Assembly (NCBI GenBank): GCA_016870135.1
Contig: VGCF01000022.1
Coordinates: 1 to 13,467, forward strand
From: Alphaproteobacteria bacterium
GTDB taxonomy: Bacteria > Pseudomonadota > Alphaproteobacteria > Holosporales > Holosporaceae
Length of the DNA: 13,467 nucleotides
Direction: 5' to 3'
The notes below the pieces were generated by a model. The model made no database searches, was not told where the DNA came from, and worked only from the letters and a program-made list of their open reading frames with translations. Made by a program: the position numbers and the translations under genes. Shown here one piece after another: positions 11,001-13,467 of this stretch. Every line of letters begins with the position of its first letter. Position 1 is the stretch's first letter.

Positions 11001-13467
11001 TATGGGGCACTGTGTGGCCATGGATCGGCATACTGGAAAAGAGTATTGGACCATTGTGTTGCCCAAATTAAAACCTGAATCTAACCGTTGGTTTGGCCCC
11101 GTTATGGCGGGTAATGTGTTGTATGTTTTAAGTTCAAATGGTCAACTGTGTGCGTACGACCCCTATCAAAAGGGGAATCTTATTTCACAACAATTCATCA
11201 GTGATGGGTATACCATGGCTCCCATCCCCGTTAATGGTGGGTTGTTGTTGTTTTCTGAAAACGGATATTTGTCTTTTTATCAGCGTAAATTCACAAAAAA
11301 TACGTGTAAAGTGGTGCAGGGTAAACAATGACGGCCTATGGTGCGGTGTTCGCTGTTGTCTCAGACCGTATTTGGTGGGCACGCATTAAAAACATCTGGC
11401 GGTTAGAAGAGGGTAAGGTGTGATTCGCGTCAAATGTTAAGGATATGCTGGGCATGTCTTTCAAAAGATCCATTTTTCTATGCGTTGGTGTTGCGTCCCC
11501 CAGGAATTCCTTGTCATGGCACCCCGGCAGGAAGTCATTTCGCGCGCCCGGCAGGAATTGAACCTGCGACACCAGGATTAGGAATCCTGTGCTCTATCCC
11601 CTGAGCTACGGGCGCTTATTGTATATATACCATAACTGTTAGAGAAATTCAAAGTGTAACTGGAGATAAGCCTGGTACAGAATCTAGCGGATAGGGTATG
11701 GTGTCAATCTGGGAATACCCTTCTATGCCTGCCCCCATGTCTGGCCTAATGTCTGCCCATCACCCCCTACACGGGAACATGCTGTATCCATTTGCCGCAA
11801 CAGGTGTCCGTTTACACCGCACCAAGAGAGGCCAATGGTCATGCTTTTTTCCCTGTAAAATTTGTTATGATGACAATAGGATAACAACAAGATTGGTCAT
11901 AATGAATGTACGCGGTGTAACGGGGTTGAGAGGAGGCAGACGTGTACCGTATTGATGGCGTACTGACCCAAAACACCTCATGCCCATGGATCCAATCATG
12001 GGCATCCAACAGATTATCCATGATGTGTGTGGGATTGATGGGGGCGCTGATGATGGCTCCACTGCATGTGTGGTTGGCTGGTGTGGTATCGATTGTGCTG
12101 TTGATGCTGGCCGGATGGATGTGTGTTTCAGGCAGACAAGCACAGCGATGCGCGTGGTGGTGGGGATATGGATTTTACATGGGCAGTTTGTATTGGATTG
12201 GTCATGGATTGTGGGTGGATGCCGCACGTTTTGCTTGGTTTTGGCCTGTGGTTTTTTTGGTTTCTCCCGCCATTTTAGCCATTTATACAGCCCTGATGAT
12301 GGGCATTGTGGTGCGCGTAAAGGTCTGGTTGGATTGGTCTTGTCTGGAATATGCGTTGGGTTTTGCCTTGATGTGGGCAACCATGGAGTGGATTCAAGGA
12401 CATGCTTTTACAGGCTTTCCTTGGACATTGGTGGCGTATATGTGGGGTGATTGTTTGCCTGTGGCTCAGATGGTTGCCTATGTGGGGGTCTATGGCTTGG
12501 GTTTATTGACCGTATGTTGGATAGCCGTGATGGGGTGGTGTATTTTGGATGCCCATCAACGGTCAAAATCCGTGATGATTGGTCTGATCAGGGGTTGTGG
12601 TGTCGGTGTGCTGGGTATAGGGATGTGCAGTGTTCTGGGTGTCATGCGTTTAGTCCAATATCCCACCCAATATCATGAAAAGATCGTATTGCGCTGTGTT
12701 CAACCTGCCATTGATCAAAAGGAAAAAATTGATCCCAGCTATGCCACGGCCCATTGGGATACATTATGGACATTGTCTCACACCCCATTATTCAATCCAC
12801 CCATCGTTGTGATTTGGCCAGAGGGCGCCTTGCCCTGGTCCATCAGCCCGGATACGCGGCATGCCTTGCCTGAATTTGATGCGCCCGTGGTATTCATCGG
12901 CGGAGATTATCGTGATGATGGAGATAAGATCTATAATACTCTGTTGATGAAAAGGTCTGGTTGCGGTGTTGTTCCCCTCTATGCCAAACAACATTTATTG
13001 CCGTTTGGGGAATATTTTCCTGGACGCAGCTGGTTGGAAAAGATCGTACCAAAAGGGGTGTTGGCTAAAGTCACCCCAGGAGCCCACGATTTTTCTACCG
13101 GAGCGGTCGCAAGCACCGTCGTGACATCGACAGGGGGATGGCCCACCACAGAAACAGCAGGTTTCACGGCAACAGGGGTTGGTTATCTTTTGACATGCCC
13201 AGAATTGCCCCCTTTTCGCTGCTTGATTTGTTACGAATCCATTTTTCCGGGCACCATCAGAATGCCGTCCGTTATCCCAAAAACGACACACTCACCACAG
13301 ACAGCATCTGTAACGGCCCAACACATGGATCCTCTGTCATTAGGGAAAAGCGCAGCACACCCCACACAAAGGAACCCCGTGATTCAGCCAGAATGGATTT
13401 TAAACATCACGAATGATGGTTGGTTTGGCCAATCCTGGGGCCCATATCAACATTTTGTGTGTGCCCG

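Overview
The window reads as chromosome of a host-associated alphaproteobacterium, probably of the Holosporales/Rickettsiales type (inference). Evidence: recognisable core genes (frr, a MotB/OmpA-type peptidoglycan-binding protein, a YfgM-like protein with bamB, lnt, tRNA-Arg) are separated by visibly AT-richer accessory DNA full of poly-A/T tracts, short tandem repeats and unrecognised secreted proteins. No transposase, integrase, phage gene or CRISPR array was seen.

Layout. 1-532: 3' end of a lysine-rich unknown gene, then a terminator. 533-935: non-coding, with a promoter-like site near its end. 936-2993: a 685-residue exported, repeat-rich, coiled-coil protein with motifs resembling eukaryotic ubiquitin-interacting motifs; its 3' end, stop codon included, is repeated twice more downstream (2994-3213). 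3543-5007, minus strand: frr followed closely by the MotB/OmpA-like gene, with a good promoter in front of frr. 5093-8527: five small genes on the plus strand for Ser/Thr/Asn/Gly-rich exported proteins. Three of them share an ungapped 50-residue core, and the outer two carry a shorter form of its first motif. 8589-9074: a sixth small exported protein whose frame is cut by one in-frame stop. 9173-11331: YfgM-like TPR protein overlapping bamB by four bases. 11543-11615, minus strand: tRNA-Arg(CCU). 11942-end: lnt with a GTG start, running off the window.

How the genes fit together. The core genes are envelope and translation housekeeping: BamB and the YfgM-like protein serve outer-membrane protein assembly and export quality control, Lnt finishes lipoproteins, the MotB/OmpA protein anchors to peptidoglycan, and Frr recycles ribosomes. 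The plus-strand accessory genes nearly all start with export signals and most seem to have their own promoters. Two pairs of the small paralogues share promoter elements. This suggests a locally expanded set of surface or secreted factors, with repeats in coding ends that could change length or frame. Their functions are not known from the sequence.
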